Below, one piece after another: positions 53,201 to 60,824 of a stretch of 64,000 nucleotides of DNA (its first letter is position 1; every line of letters starts with the position of its first letter). The stretch is from an uncultured Clostridia bacterium. GTDB lineage: Bacteria > Bacillota > Clostridia > Oscillospirales > Acutalibacteraceae. The stretch lies in the NCBI GenBank assembly GCA_947166625.1, contig CAMVEX010000014.1:1-64000 (forward strand), read 5' to 3'. The position numbers were made by a program, and so were the translations under genes. The notes under the pieces were generated by a model. That model was given only the letters and a program-made list of their open reading frames with translations, ran no database searches and was not told the DNA's origin.

Positions 53201-54247
53201 TTGAGCCAAAAGTTCAACACTTTTTTCATATTTCAATGCTTTTTTATCAAGAATATAGAAAGAATACTTGCCGTTTTCAAAAACGACTATTCTTGTTCCC
53301 TCAGCAAAGTTGCTTTTATGTTTCATGGTAAAGCAAACCGATAAAGCAACGGAAACAATCAGCGCGGCAATGATAATCCACAGCGCCGGTTTTTTATAAC
53401 TCAATGCGGATTTTATTCTCTGCTTGACTCCGACTTCGCCGAATGAAAGCGGGCATACCGTCACCAGCCGCCTCGGCTTGCTGCAATCAAGCAGAGTCTG
53501 AGAATAATCCGCTACCTCATCGGTGCTCATATTCTTTATGACCTTTTCATCGCAGGCAAACTCTATATCGCGGCAGAGCAGGATATACGCAGCCCACATT
53601 ACAGGATTGAACCAGTAAACCGACAGCAGAAGAAAGCCGAGCGGTTTCCACCAGTTGTCTTTACGGCGGATATGTGATTTTTCGTGTGCGATTATGCTCT
53701 GAAGCTTTGCCTCGTCAATGCCGGACGGAATGAATATTTCAGGTCTGAAAATCCCGAGAATAAAGGGCGTATCGATTTCATCGCAAATACAGATATTATC
53801 TTTGAGTTTTACAGACTGATTCACTTTAAGGCGAATTTTTATAAAGCTAACCGCAGATGCGACAGCCATGGCGATAAAGCCCGCAAGCCAGACATAAAAG
53901 AGAATTTCACCTATAACAGCAGTCGTGCCCATTCCGGTTTTTGCCGAATGAGTGGCAGGGGCGGCAGCGGCGGCTATAGAATAAGCGGCGTCGGTTATCC
54001 CGTTGTCAACAGCGGCGATGCCTGTGTTTACGGCTCCGCTTTCCGTGATAACATTGCTCCTCGGCAGCAGACCTATGACGCTCTCGAGCGAAAAGGGGAA
54101 TATAAGGCGCAGACCTACGAGCCCCCAAAGCAGACAGATGATCCATTTCGGAGCTTTTCTGAATATCAGCCTGAATACAATAACTGCCGCCGCGAGTATG
54201 CTTGCGGATACGCTGATATTGAAAAGAATTCGAAAAACATTTATCAT
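50261..54247 (-). CDS. BlaR1/MecR1-type M56 metallopeptidase with giant extracellular region
   Basis: BlaR1-like proteins sense an external signal and cleave a BlaI-type repressor through an internal zinc protease. Residues 1-300 form the M56 domain with several membrane segments; HEKSH (188-192) is the HExxH zinc site. Then comes one more membrane segment (about 298-318) and roughly 1000 residues outside the cell. Known BlaR1 proteins have about 600 residues and a penicillin-binding sensor, whereas here no SxxK/SxN/KTG set is seen. The outer region includes beta-rich segments, a Thr-rich linker, a PrcB-like stretch around GSGSTYYRNVEI and a DUF3221/OB-like stretch around FEARVLEINGSNVLVEP. 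It starts 2 bases after the BlaI-type repressor gene. Confidence 0.87.
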   Translation of the reverse strand: MINVFRILFNISVSASILAAAVIVFRLIFRKAPKWIICLLWGLVGLRLIFPFSLESVIGLLPRSNVITESGAVNTGIAAVDNGITDAAYSIAAAAAPATHSAKTGMGTTAVIGEILFYVWLAGFIAMAVASAVSFIKIRLKVNQSVKLKDNICICDEIDTPFILGIFRPEIFIPSGIDEAKLQSIIAHEKSHIRRKDNWWKPLGFLLLSVYWFNPVMWAAYILLCRDIEFACDEKVIKNMSTDEVADYSQTLLDCSKPRRLVTVCPLSFGEVGVKQRIKSALSYKKPALWIIIAALIVSVALSVCFTMKHKSNFAEGTRIVVFENGKYSFYILDKKALKYEKSVELLAQPDSPQEVIDRQMGMSRQAVKWSETVLLAEDGREKTDYGYSVNEIYSDIYNALPNKNVARAVAYTNGESYYVSTAIISEEGAEQGASGFLYEYDVSHGNLKLISEIAEGYVIGFYSVMQNEELDLAAQYKIGNTLWADHIASQLGSYYDGPETGLEFYIAYGGVWRYGNSDYYNTDYYDWTQLGAYEKISLTNANFYNLFRDNPVQGPEKYTNEIKRNNRSAYRIGYNNDMYYFLYQKDASVLLAIIKDYGENPYVADVVTLVPTKTTFNPPAANWESVIEDAVFTNPPIQYDECILSTVGSIIIGSEEKNGKVKIYALVGCAKYEYQQIDFENMYFVNTGYDFTPAVITYNKNNNTSFINYPGKIDKEKSIFTGVYAVKLKSRIMFPRKIRNSPLYQITPQNTGVILEKCKKTAENYLKRVKNQAIIADYNELPYKYYSSYISGEVAGIIEKIIGKDALYPEFIGTREIEYYKRIVVFETKFDYDTNKISFYSGLKADQLNLDYEFDGDTGSVIFKQSSSAIGDGYDLRQETSTTAPYPATDSIALKSIYIKTLKLKPSQNEKYPQLISIGSAEELEKYIAENKVVYDLTEFKKKTEGYDNDYFNKKSLVLILTKEGSGSTYYRNVEINHKNKEIIIKKATPEPCTDDLGYWHIITEVEKNDPVLTNGWNYKISAVNEVFTTTAVVAAETTTTPASTTEKQSEFNTVIGGIDSFEARVLEINGSNVLVEPLEGSYERNFADRIYISKHIIDGGSEKKTFPDVSVGDIIEVSYANMDVQKNPAVIDTVYNVKKADSLSQKVPESKESGLPKMTNKDIERLKKKDNISWDDFKGYDGRDIGSGMYVIVYDLADGGSVRVSGPSLDKEPLSISYTHPDGTTEVLKQSIRTTESSTSNGLAYPVFINNNNKPYIIMSAPQRDQYGIKRKSARKTDLGEYVGEVTKSGDNNLIGKSVYHYKAYPDSKDILILDTGNGYDFYCAQ

Positions 54248-54249
54248 GA

Positions 54250-54615
54250 TCAGCCCTCCTTGCGGAATGAGTCTATCATTTTTTGTATCTCCTCAATTTC
54301 TTTTTTGCCGGGTTTCTTGCGGGAAGTGAATGCCGCGATAAAGGCGGGTAATGAGCCGTCAAAGGTTTCTTCAACAAACCGCTCGCTCTTTGCCGAATAA
54401 AAATCATCGCGTGATATTACCGAAGTGACCGTGCCGTTTTCGTTTTTGAAAAGCCCCTTTTCACAGAGTTTTCTCAAAACGGTATAAGTGGTCGGTTTTT
54501 TCCAGCCGAGTTTATCTGCGCAGATCTTGACCAGCTCTCCCGAGCCCACCGGCTCATTTTCCCATACAATATCAGCAAATCTTGCCTGAACTTCGCCGAG
54601 CTCTATTTCGATCAT
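54250..54615 (-). CDS. BlaI/MecI/CopY-family repressor
   Basis: This 121-residue winged-helix repressor matches BlaI/MecI: ELGEVQARFADIVWENEP, then WKKPTTYTVLRKLCEKGLF as the recognition region, and a C-terminal dimer domain with FVEETFDGSLPAFIAAF. BlaI-type proteins are inactivated by the partner M56 protease. The ATG at 54615 has AAGGAGAG upstream; an in-frame ATG at 54717 lies before the promoter. Two operators precede it. Confidence 0.93.
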   Translation of the reverse strand: MIEIELGEVQARFADIVWENEPVGSGELVKICADKLGWKKPTTYTVLRKLCEKGLFKNENGTVTSVISRDDFYSAKSERFVEETFDGSLPAFIAAFTSRKKPGKKEIEEIQKMIDSFRKEG

Positions 54616-54650
54616 ATTATCTCTCCTTGCTTTGTCCCTCGTTTTATGTG

Positions 54651-54705
54651 GTTTATCCTGAATAAACTTCGCTTTCAGTTTATCATGGATAAACCGGCCT
54701 GTCAA
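54651..54705 (-). promoter_or_regulatory. blaI-blaR1-like promoter with two 17-bp operators
   Basis: On the minus strand: -35 TTGACA (54700-54705), 17-base spacer, -10 TAAACT (54677-54682). Two inverted repeats, GTTTATCCTGAATAAAC (54651-54667) and GTTTATCATGGATAAAC (54678-54694), share GTTTATC-TG-ATAAAC. One overlaps the spacer and -10 and the other covers the start region. Centres are 27 bases apart. Autoregulation by the BlaI-type repressor is the natural reading. Confidence 0.85.
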
Positions 54706-54786
54706 TACCTTTTTCAAATAAAAATCCGCCGAAGCAGATCGGCGGTGAAATAATGTAAAATATGTGGATTGATCTTGTGCGTCGGT

Positions 54787-55602
54787 TTATGCCTGATTGT
54801 GCCTTATATTCAGATTTTCTGCGGCGTCGATCAGGTTTCTGTATTTCATCGGGTCATCCGATCCGAAATCGTATTCATTCATTTCCGATTCTTCGCGGTA
54901 AATTTTCCATATTGACTTTGAATCTTCTTGTGTCCCGAATTTACCGAGCAGCCAGGCGGCGTATATTTTGCAGTCCGAAGGTGCATTTTTCTTTATGATC
55001 ATGCGGCATTGAGCGGCGATGTCACCGGCATTACAGGCATAAAGATTTTCAAGATATATGTCCCAATATAGGCTTTCGCTTTTTGATTGAAGTTTATTGC
55101 GTATTTCTTCAATTTCTTCCGGATTTTTGCTGTATCGCTCCCTGAAATCCGTCTTGTATTCGTCAATGTCTCTGTGAGAGATCCTTCCATTCATTTTACG
55201 GATCGAAAATCCGGTGAATAAAATATCAATGTAACCGTCCGAAAGTCCGATTCTGAATTGATACAGTTTTCGTTCCGTCTCTTTCTGCCGTTCGGCAAAC
55301 CAAGCGGTTTTCTTAAATCTGCCGTTAATATATTCTGTAGGCTGAATATCACCCGAAGTAAAGGCGCGATAGCCCGCTACACCTGAAAACGCAAGCAGAT
55401 ATATGCGCTCCGTGTCATCCCGATTTCCCGTTTTTGTCTTTTCCGCTTCGCAGCTGCGGCTTATGCAAATTTCGAGTTTCCGTTTTTTATTGTCATAATT
55501 CACGCAGCGTATCTCGCTGTCGTGAAAATAATCGCTCAGCAGGAATTTATATGCGGCTTTGTCACGGGGATGCTCGGCTTCAAAATCATAATAGTTATAC
55601 AT
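54787..55602 (-). CDS. Hypothetical protein, no family recognised
   Basis: This 271-residue protein has no signal peptide or membrane segment. The N-terminal 150 residues look beta-rich (LSDYFHDSEIRCVNYDNKKR, KLYQFRIGLSDGYIDILF), as in small immunity-like proteins that pair with polymorphic toxins. The C-terminal 110 residues are helical and contain WDIYLENLYACNAGD and AAWLLGKFGTQED, which resemble a HEAT-like repeat pair. Its codon use matches its neighbours. It lies between the BlaI operators and the GH16 gene without partners; an immunity or housekeeping role is not resolved. Confidence 0.65.
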   Translation of the reverse strand: MYNYYDFEAEHPRDKAAYKFLLSDYFHDSEIRCVNYDNKKRKLEICISRSCEAEKTKTGNRDDTERIYLLAFSGVAGYRAFTSGDIQPTEYINGRFKKTAWFAERQKETERKLYQFRIGLSDGYIDILFTGFSIRKMNGRISHRDIDEYKTDFRERYSKNPEEIEEIRNKLQSKSESLYWDIYLENLYACNAGDIAAQCRMIIKKNAPSDCKIYAAWLLGKFGTQEDSKSIWKIYREESEMNEYDFGSDDPMKYRNLIDAAENLNIRHNQA

Positions 55603-55689
55603 AACGCACCTCGCTTGTGTTCGAGATCGATTCAGGTTTGCCTTTTGATTTCTGTCTTGATTATACCTGAAGTTTTGCCGGAATGCAAT

Positions 55690-55735
55690 ATGTATTGCAG
55701 GCTCATACGGTCATTGACCGTCCGTAGCCCTGCAT
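55690..55735. repeat. Long imperfect hairpin
   Basis: TGCAGGCT with AGCCCTGCA and, inside, ACGGTC with GACCGT form a two-tier stem over about 40 bases between the hypothetical gene and the GH16 promoter. No T tract follows closely, so it is a hairpin of unknown role rather than a sure terminator. Confidence 0.5.
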
Positions 55736-55747
55736 CATAATTTCTTA

Positions 55748-55776
55748 TTGATAAACAGCGGATTTATTGTTATAAT
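55748..55776 (+). promoter_or_regulatory. Promoter of the GH16 gene
   Basis: -35 TTGATA (55748-55753), 17-base spacer, -10 TATAAT (55771-55776), with GGGGAG ahead of the GTG start. Confidence 0.75.
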
Positions 55777-55825
55777 TCTTTTATAAAAAACCGTTGGGAG
55801 ATTCGGATAAAAAAGGGGAGATATC

Positions 55826-56731
55826 GTGTTTTCAAATATTATCAATCCGATAGTTTCTTTTTTTCAGGCAATATGGCTTTTCATTCTCGGGATTTTTGCC
55901 CCCGTATCGCCTGTTGCCCCTCCCGTAGTCATTCCTCCGCCTGAGAATCCGGCTGTGCTTGATCTCAGTGATTATGACCTTGTGTGGTCGGATGAATTCG
56001 ACGGCGGGGTTTTGGATCAGACGAAATGGACGGGCTTTCGCTGCTCGGGCGATAAATCCGTCGTGCGTCAGGGCGGTTACTGGCATACCGATTTTGCCGG
56101 CGTAAAAGACGGCAGCCTGCATATCTCATCGAAGTATTATTCCCGCGGATATAAGGGCGGCAGAGCGGGCTGGTACAGCTGCGGCCTGTGTACCGACGGA
56201 CTTTTTGAGCAGACTTACGGCTATTTTGAGGCGCGTTGTATTCTGCCGAAGGGCTCGGGCCTCTGGTCTGCGTTCTGGATCATGCCCCACAATATGAGTA
56301 ATACGATAGGCAACGGCGGAACGGACGGCGCCGAGCTCGATGTTTTTGAATCGCCGAATTATCATTATAAGCTGAGTGACAATGTGAATGTTGTCACCAC
56401 AAATATCCATTATGACGGTTACGGCGCCGAAGAAAAATCCCAGTGCGTGGCCACTCCGTTTATTGAAGAAAATGACCCTTATGAAGAATTCAATACCTAC
56501 GGCGTCGAATGGAACGAGGATGAATATATCTTCTATATCAACGGTGTTGAAACAGGGCGGTCTTCTTTCGGCGGCGTTTCAAAGGTCCCCGAATATCTGC
56601 TTCTGACCGTAGAGGTCGGCGGCTCAGGGGGGAGGGCAGGCTCAAGCTGGGCAGGCAAAGCCCTGGCTCGCGACGCCGAAACCACCGATTTTATCGTGGA
56701 TTATGTGAGAGTCTATCAAAGCAATTCCTGA
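55826..56731 (+). CDS. Family 16 glycoside hydrolase (beta-glucanase-like)
   Basis: This 301-residue protein starts with an F/I-rich hydrophobic segment (residues 3-28) with no basic start, then a Pro-rich linker (PPVVIPPPENP) and a GH16 domain. The active site GAELDVFESP has the E-x-D-x-x-E pattern with nucleophile and acid/base Glu. WSDEFDGGVLDQTKW and SGLWSAFWIMP are usual GH16 features, and the protein ends with VDYVRVYQ. It should cut beta-1,3 or mixed beta-glucans at the cell surface. It starts with GTG and is the first gene of a carbohydrate island. Confidence 0.9.
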   Translation: MFSNIINPIVSFFQAIWLFILGIFAPVSPVAPPVVIPPPENPAVLDLSDYDLVWSDEFDGGVLDQTKWTGFRCSGDKSVVRQGGYWHTDFAGVKDGSLHISSKYYSRGYKGGRAGWYSCGLCTDGLFEQTYGYFEARCILPKGSGLWSAFWIMPHNMSNTIGNGGTDGAELDVFESPNYHYKLSDNVNVVTTNIHYDGYGAEEKSQCVATPFIEENDPYEEFNTYGVEWNEDEYIFYINGVETGRSSFGGVSKVPEYLLLTVEVGGSGGRAGSSWAGKALARDAETTDFIVDYVRVYQSNS

Positions 56732-56761
56732 AATGATTTCCTGCACAGGGAGGGAAACCGT

Positions 56762-59125
56762 ATGAACAGAATCATATCTTTTTTCCTGGCAATTATTTCT
56801 TTCTTTTCATCTTTATTCGGAGGGGTGATCGGTATCAAAACAGAGTTCAAAAATGATTATACGATTCCTGCGTCTCCGGCGGCTTATACCCGGATCGACA
56901 CTTCGCCCAAGACCGATTGGACGGCGAATTATGTCTGGGATTCGTCAGACGGCGGCGAGGAGAATGTATGGATGTGTATGAGAAAAACGCTCGATCTTGA
57001 CCGGGCGCCCGAAAGCCTTACGGCTTATATTTCCGCCGATTCGAGATACTGGCTTTATATCAACGGCGAGACAGCGGTCTTTGAGGGCAGCGTAAAAAGA
57101 GGCCCTACGCCCGACGGCAGCTATTTTGACAGCGTGGATATCGCCCCCTATCTTAAACCCGGCAAAAATATCATATCGGCGCTTGTCTGGTATTGGGGCA
57201 AGAATACGAGTTTTTCAAATACCGACAGCGGCAAAGCAGGCTTCCTTTTTGAGGCGGGTAATATCATATCGGACAGCAGCTGGAAGGTTTGCCGAAACTC
57301 CGCTTATCTTAAAGATACGGGCGCTTTTCAGCCGAATTACAGGCTCCCCGAATCCAATATTTATTATGACGCTTCAAAAGAGATCGGCGATTGGCTCTCT
57401 CTTGATTTTGATGACAGCGCCTGGCAGAATGCCTCTGAAAACGGCGTCGGCGGGTGCGCCCCGTGGGGCAAATTATATCCTCGCGGCATTCCCATGCTCA
57501 AAGATTTCGGCCTTAAAGATTATGAGAATTCAGATAAATACAAGGGCAAAACCTTCACCGTAAAAAAGACCGTTACTCTCGATATTCCCTACAACGCTCA
57601 ATGCACTCCCTATTTCAAAATAGAATCAAAAGCCGGCAAAAAGATCGGGATCCTGACCGAGAATACTCAGCTCGGCTCCGTCAGCGATACCTATATCACA
57701 AAAGACGGTGTGCAGGAATTTGAGGCTCTCGGCTGGTTTAACGGCGAGCATATCACCTATGTCATCCCCGCGGGCGTCAGGATCCTTGAACTCAAATACA
57801 GAGAAACGGGCTATAATACCGAGTTTTCGGGGCTATTTGAGAGCGACAATAAGGATTTGAATACCCTTTGGCAAAAATCTCTGCGCACTCTCTACGTCAC
57901 GATGCGCGATAATTTTATGGATTGCCCCGACAGAGAAAGAGCCCAGTGGTGGGGCGATGTCACAAATGAAATGGCGATGTCGATGTATTCGCTCGACGCA
58001 AATTCTTTGTTGCTCTATCAAAAGGGAGTCGCCTGTATGCTCGGCCATGTTGACGAGACAAATGTGCTCCAGACCGTCGTGCCTTCGACCGACAGTTTCT
58101 TTGAGCTTCCCGTTCAGCAGCTTGCCGGTATCTGCGGATTCTGGACCTATTATCTCTACACGGGCGATGCCGAATTCCTCAGATCCGTTTATGACGCCTC
58201 GGTAAATTATGTGAATCTCTGGTCCGTCGGTGAAAATCATCTTGTAAATCATCGGCCGGGTTCGTGGGATTGGATCGATTGGGGCAGCTTTGCCGATGTG
58301 ACCGCCGTTGAGAATGCGTGGTATTACAATGCGCTCTCCTGTATAACCAATATGGCGGAGGTCCTCGGTAAAAACTGCGAAGCGCTCAGAGAGAGAATGA
58401 GCGAAATAAAAACCGGTTACAGCTCTCTCTGGACCTCCAACGGTTATAAGAGCGGCGATGTTCTCGCCCCGGATGACAGGGCTAATGTCCTTGCGGTCAT
58501 TTCGGGTCTTGCCGAAAAAGACAAATATCCCGTCATCACCTCCGTGCTCACAAAAACCATGAATTCAAGCCCCTATATGGAGTATTATGTGCTTGAAGCC
58601 CTCTGCCGGATGAAAAAATATGATGAGGCAAAAAGCAGGATGCTTCAAAGATATAAAGAAATGATAAAAGAGGATTATTCCACTCTGTGGGAGCTTTGGG
58701 TCAAAGCCGGAGGCACAAGCAATCATGCGTGGTCAGGCGGTCCGCTGGTCATAATGAGCAAATATTTCGCGGGAGTCAGACCGACCGGGGCGGGGTATTC
58801 CGAATTTATCATTAAGCCTCAGCTAACGGATCTCGGCTCGGTCAACTGCGTCGTTCCCTCGGTCAAGGGATATATCCGCGTCACAGAGAGCAAAACCGAT
58901 AACGGATTTATTCTTGACGCTTCCGTTCCGAAGGATACTTCTGCGAAGATTTATGTTCCTTATTCCGACGGTCAGACGGTGAAGTTTAATGACAGCGTGA
59001 TCTATCAGAACGGCGCCTTTACCGGCGGCGGTGATATCGAATTCATTGAAGCAGATAACGGCTTTGCGGTGTTCTGCATAAAATGCTCCGCCGAAAAAGA
59101 TCTTCATTTTGAAGCGATCGGCTGA
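56762..59125 (+). CDS. Family 78-like alpha-L-rhamnosidase
   Basis: This 787-residue protein has an F-rich hydrophobic N terminus (residues 3-25; IISFFSSLFGGVIGI), then beta-sandwich modules (YISADSRYWLYINGE, FDDSAWQNASENG, as in Bac_rhamnosid_N) and an (alpha/alpha)6 catalytic domain. The catalytic region shows DCPDRERAQWWGD, matching the DCPxRERxxWxGD hallmark, and NHAWSGGPLVIMSKY before the C-terminal beta domain. It should remove rhamnose from plant or bacterial glycans. It follows GH16 by 30 bases with GGGAGGG upstream, so the two may act together. Confidence 0.88.
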   Translation: MNRIISFFLAIISFFSSLFGGVIGIKTEFKNDYTIPASPAAYTRIDTSPKTDWTANYVWDSSDGGEENVWMCMRKTLDLDRAPESLTAYISADSRYWLYINGETAVFEGSVKRGPTPDGSYFDSVDIAPYLKPGKNIISALVWYWGKNTSFSNTDSGKAGFLFEAGNIISDSSWKVCRNSAYLKDTGAFQPNYRLPESNIYYDASKEIGDWLSLDFDDSAWQNASENGVGGCAPWGKLYPRGIPMLKDFGLKDYENSDKYKGKTFTVKKTVTLDIPYNAQCTPYFKIESKAGKKIGILTENTQLGSVSDTYITKDGVQEFEALGWFNGEHITYVIPAGVRILELKYRETGYNTEFSGLFESDNKDLNTLWQKSLRTLYVTMRDNFMDCPDRERAQWWGDVTNEMAMSMYSLDANSLLLYQKGVACMLGHVDETNVLQTVVPSTDSFFELPVQQLAGICGFWTYYLYTGDAEFLRSVYDASVNYVNLWSVGENHLVNHRPGSWDWIDWGSFADVTAVENAWYYNALSCITNMAEVLGKNCEALRERMSEIKTGYSSLWTSNGYKSGDVLAPDDRANVLAVISGLAEKDKYPVITSVLTKTMNSSPYMEYYVLEALCRMKKYDEAKSRMLQRYKEMIKEDYSTLWELWVKAGGTSNHAWSGGPLVIMSKYFAGVRPTGAGYSEFIIKPQLTDLGSVNCVVPSVKGYIRVTESKTDNGFILDASVPKDTSAKIYVPYSDGQTVKFNDSVIYQNGAFTGGGDIEFIEADNGFAVFCIKCSAEKDLHFEAIG

Positions 59126-59174
59126 CAGTGATTACAGAGCGAAACCGTAATATGATTTGAGGAGGGTGTAAGTT

Positions 59175-60191
59175 ATGTTAAAAAAGGTATTAATAACGGC
59201 CGCGGTGCTTCTGTTATGCGCCGCGATTACTGCGGCAGTAATAATTATCAGAAACGTATCTGCCAAAAACAGGCTTGAAACAAAGCTCAGCGGCGATCTG
59301 CTGCCTGCCGCGCCAGAAAAAACAGATAAAGGGCGCGATTGCATCCATTTCCTGCGCACGGGCACTTCCGATGCGATAATCCTTGAGAGTGACGGCCATT
59401 TCGCCATGGTCGATGCAGGGGAGGATACCGATAATCCCCGCGCGTTTGAGTGGCTCGATCTGCCCGGATATGAGCAGGAGGTGCTTTCTTATCTCAAAAA
59501 GGCGGCGGCTGATGAAAACGGCAACGTTCATCTTGATTTTGTGCTCGGCACACACAGCCATTCCGATCATATCGGCGGATTCGATACCGTGATCTCCGAT
59601 CCGTCCGTGACCGTTGACCGCGCCTATCTCAAAAAATATGACAGCAGTAAAATCAAAGAAAATGAGATCGTTGAGTGGGATAATCAGGAGGTTTACGATC
59701 AGATGGTCAAGGCTCTGAATGACCGCGGAGTCCCCATCGTTTCGGCGCCCGATGATAAGCCGTTTACATTCGGGAATCTCACCTTGACCATGTTTAATAC
59801 GGCAGATCCCGAAACCGATAAAAAGGTCGGGGAGAACGATCAGTCCCTCTGCCTTCTTGTCGAAAAAAACGGCACCCGCGTATTCCTTGCCGCCGATCTC
59901 GATAATTATTCGGGTGATGAAAGCAGGCTCGCTCCGCTTATCGGCAAGGTCGATTTGCTCAAGGTCGGCCATCACAGCTACGGCGGCTCAAGCTCGGCAA
60001 AATTCATCAGAACTCTGTCGCCCTCCGTGTGCGTCATCACCAATAATCCCGAGAGTCTGGACAGAAACAATATTTCGCGTATCGAGCGCATCTGCTCACC
60101 CGAATTTTATGTCACGGGTAAAGAGGACGGTGTGCTCGCCCTGCTCGGCGACAACGGCTCCGTAACATATTACGGGCAGATCATGAAATGA
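59175..60191 (+). CDS. Surface-anchored metallo-beta-lactamase fold hydrolase (ComEC-like domain)
   Basis: This 338-residue protein has an N-terminal membrane anchor (residues 4-27) and one metallo-beta-lactamase domain of the ComEC/Rec2 C-terminal type: HFLRTGTSDAIILES, VDAG, THSHSDHIGGF (HxHxDH), FLAADLDNYSGDE and VGHHSYGGSSS. Members may be nucleases or phosphodiesterases. It lacks the ComEC membrane channel, so it is not the DNA-uptake pore. It follows the GH78 gene by 49 bases with GAGGAGGG upstream. Confidence 0.87.
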   Translation: MLKKVLITAAVLLLCAAITAAVIIIRNVSAKNRLETKLSGDLLPAAPEKTDKGRDCIHFLRTGTSDAIILESDGHFAMVDAGEDTDNPRAFEWLDLPGYEQEVLSYLKKAAADENGNVHLDFVLGTHSHSDHIGGFDTVISDPSVTVDRAYLKKYDSSKIKENEIVEWDNQEVYDQMVKALNDRGVPIVSAPDDKPFTFGNLTLTMFNTADPETDKKVGENDQSLCLLVEKNGTRVFLAADLDNYSGDESRLAPLIGKVDLLKVGHHSYGGSSSAKFIRTLSPSVCVITNNPESLDRNNISRIERICSPEFYVTGKEDGVLALLGDNGSVTYYGQIMK

Positions 60192-60214
60192 TTACCGGGC
60201 ATTAAATAAACAAA

Positions 60215-60252
60215 TAAAATCCGCCGACCGTTTGATCGGCGGATTCGCTTAT
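60215..60252 (+). terminator. Terminator-like hairpin after the MBL gene
   Basis: AATCCGCCGA and TCGGCGGATT pair perfectly around CCGTTTGA. The T tract is weak (TTCGCTTATAT). Confidence 0.65.
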
Positions 60253-60280
60253 ATACGGGTGGGTTTTGCCGATTTTGCCG

Positions 60281-60327
60281 AAAAAATAAAAATTCCGGAG
60301 CGCAGGGAAAATTTCCGCGCTCCGGGT
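60281..60327 (-). terminator. Terminator for the minus-strand small gene
   Basis: CCGGAGCGC and GCGCTCCGG (60295-60303 and 60317-60325) pair perfectly, with an inner GGAAA/TTTCC. On the minus strand the stem is followed by AATTTTTATTTTTT, an excellent U tract. Confidence 0.85.
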
Positions 60328-60358
60328 GAAAGGTCTGTTTATTTCGGTTTCGGATCCG

Positions 60359-60607
60359 TCAATATCCTTTGGAGACTATTTCCCAATAGCTGTCCTCGGT
60401 TCGGGCGAGCCACCATTGATAATTTGTATAGTCAAAATCGGGGTTTAAGCTGCCCTTCAAATCGGTGTCTGTATGGAAGTCCATCAGGAACTTGGCAGCC
60501 TGAGTGAATTCTCCGCCCTCAACCACGGAATTGAGCCGGGAGATGTTTTCTTCATTATTCTGCTCATCGCCCGCGTAGCGGATGGCGTGAAGCTCGCAGC
60601 CCTCCAT
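60359..60607 (-). CDS. Small hypothetical protein, possibly a remnant
   Basis: This is an 82-residue ORF from ATG 60607 (a TTG at 60634 would add nine residues). It has no signal peptide. The sequence (GDEQNNEENISRLNSVVEGG, LKGSLNPDFDYTNYQWWLAR) looks like the C-terminal part of a larger protein and belongs to no family I recognise. Neither start has a good ribosome site, but a well-formed minus-strand terminator follows 30 bases after the stop. It may be a real small protein or the 3' remnant of a lost gene. Confidence 0.5.
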   Translation of the reverse strand: MEGCELHAIRYAGDEQNNEENISRLNSVVEGGEFTQAAKFLMDFHTDTDLKGSLNPDFDYTNYQWWLARTEDSYWEIVSKGY

Positions 60608-60824
60608 CGCGGCAAAACTGCATTTAACAGCCAAAACGGCGCAATGTCAAATCGTTTATTTCGGAATAAATTTTTTATCGTTGAAAAAACTTGACAATCC
60701 TCCCGTTTCGGCGCATCATATATTGAGTAATGTCACAGGCTGTCGGTTAAAAACAGAGATTGGGCTGAGCCGCAGCGCATGGAATTCAGCCGCTTGGCGG
60801 CGCTCTTTTATCCGGAGGTGTTTT

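Noticed and set aside
50261-54247. Classical beta-lactam resistance operon
   Set aside because: The repressor and M56 domain fit, but there is no penicillin-binding sensor motif set and no beta-lactamase or PBP gene beside it.
53684-54400. 238-codon plus-strand ORF opposite the BlaR1-like and BlaI-like genes
   Set aside because: Shadow of the M56 domain and repressor; no coding features of its own.
59175-60191. ComEC DNA-uptake protein
   Set aside because: Only the C-terminal metallo-hydrolase type domain with one anchor is present; the multi-span competence domain is missing.
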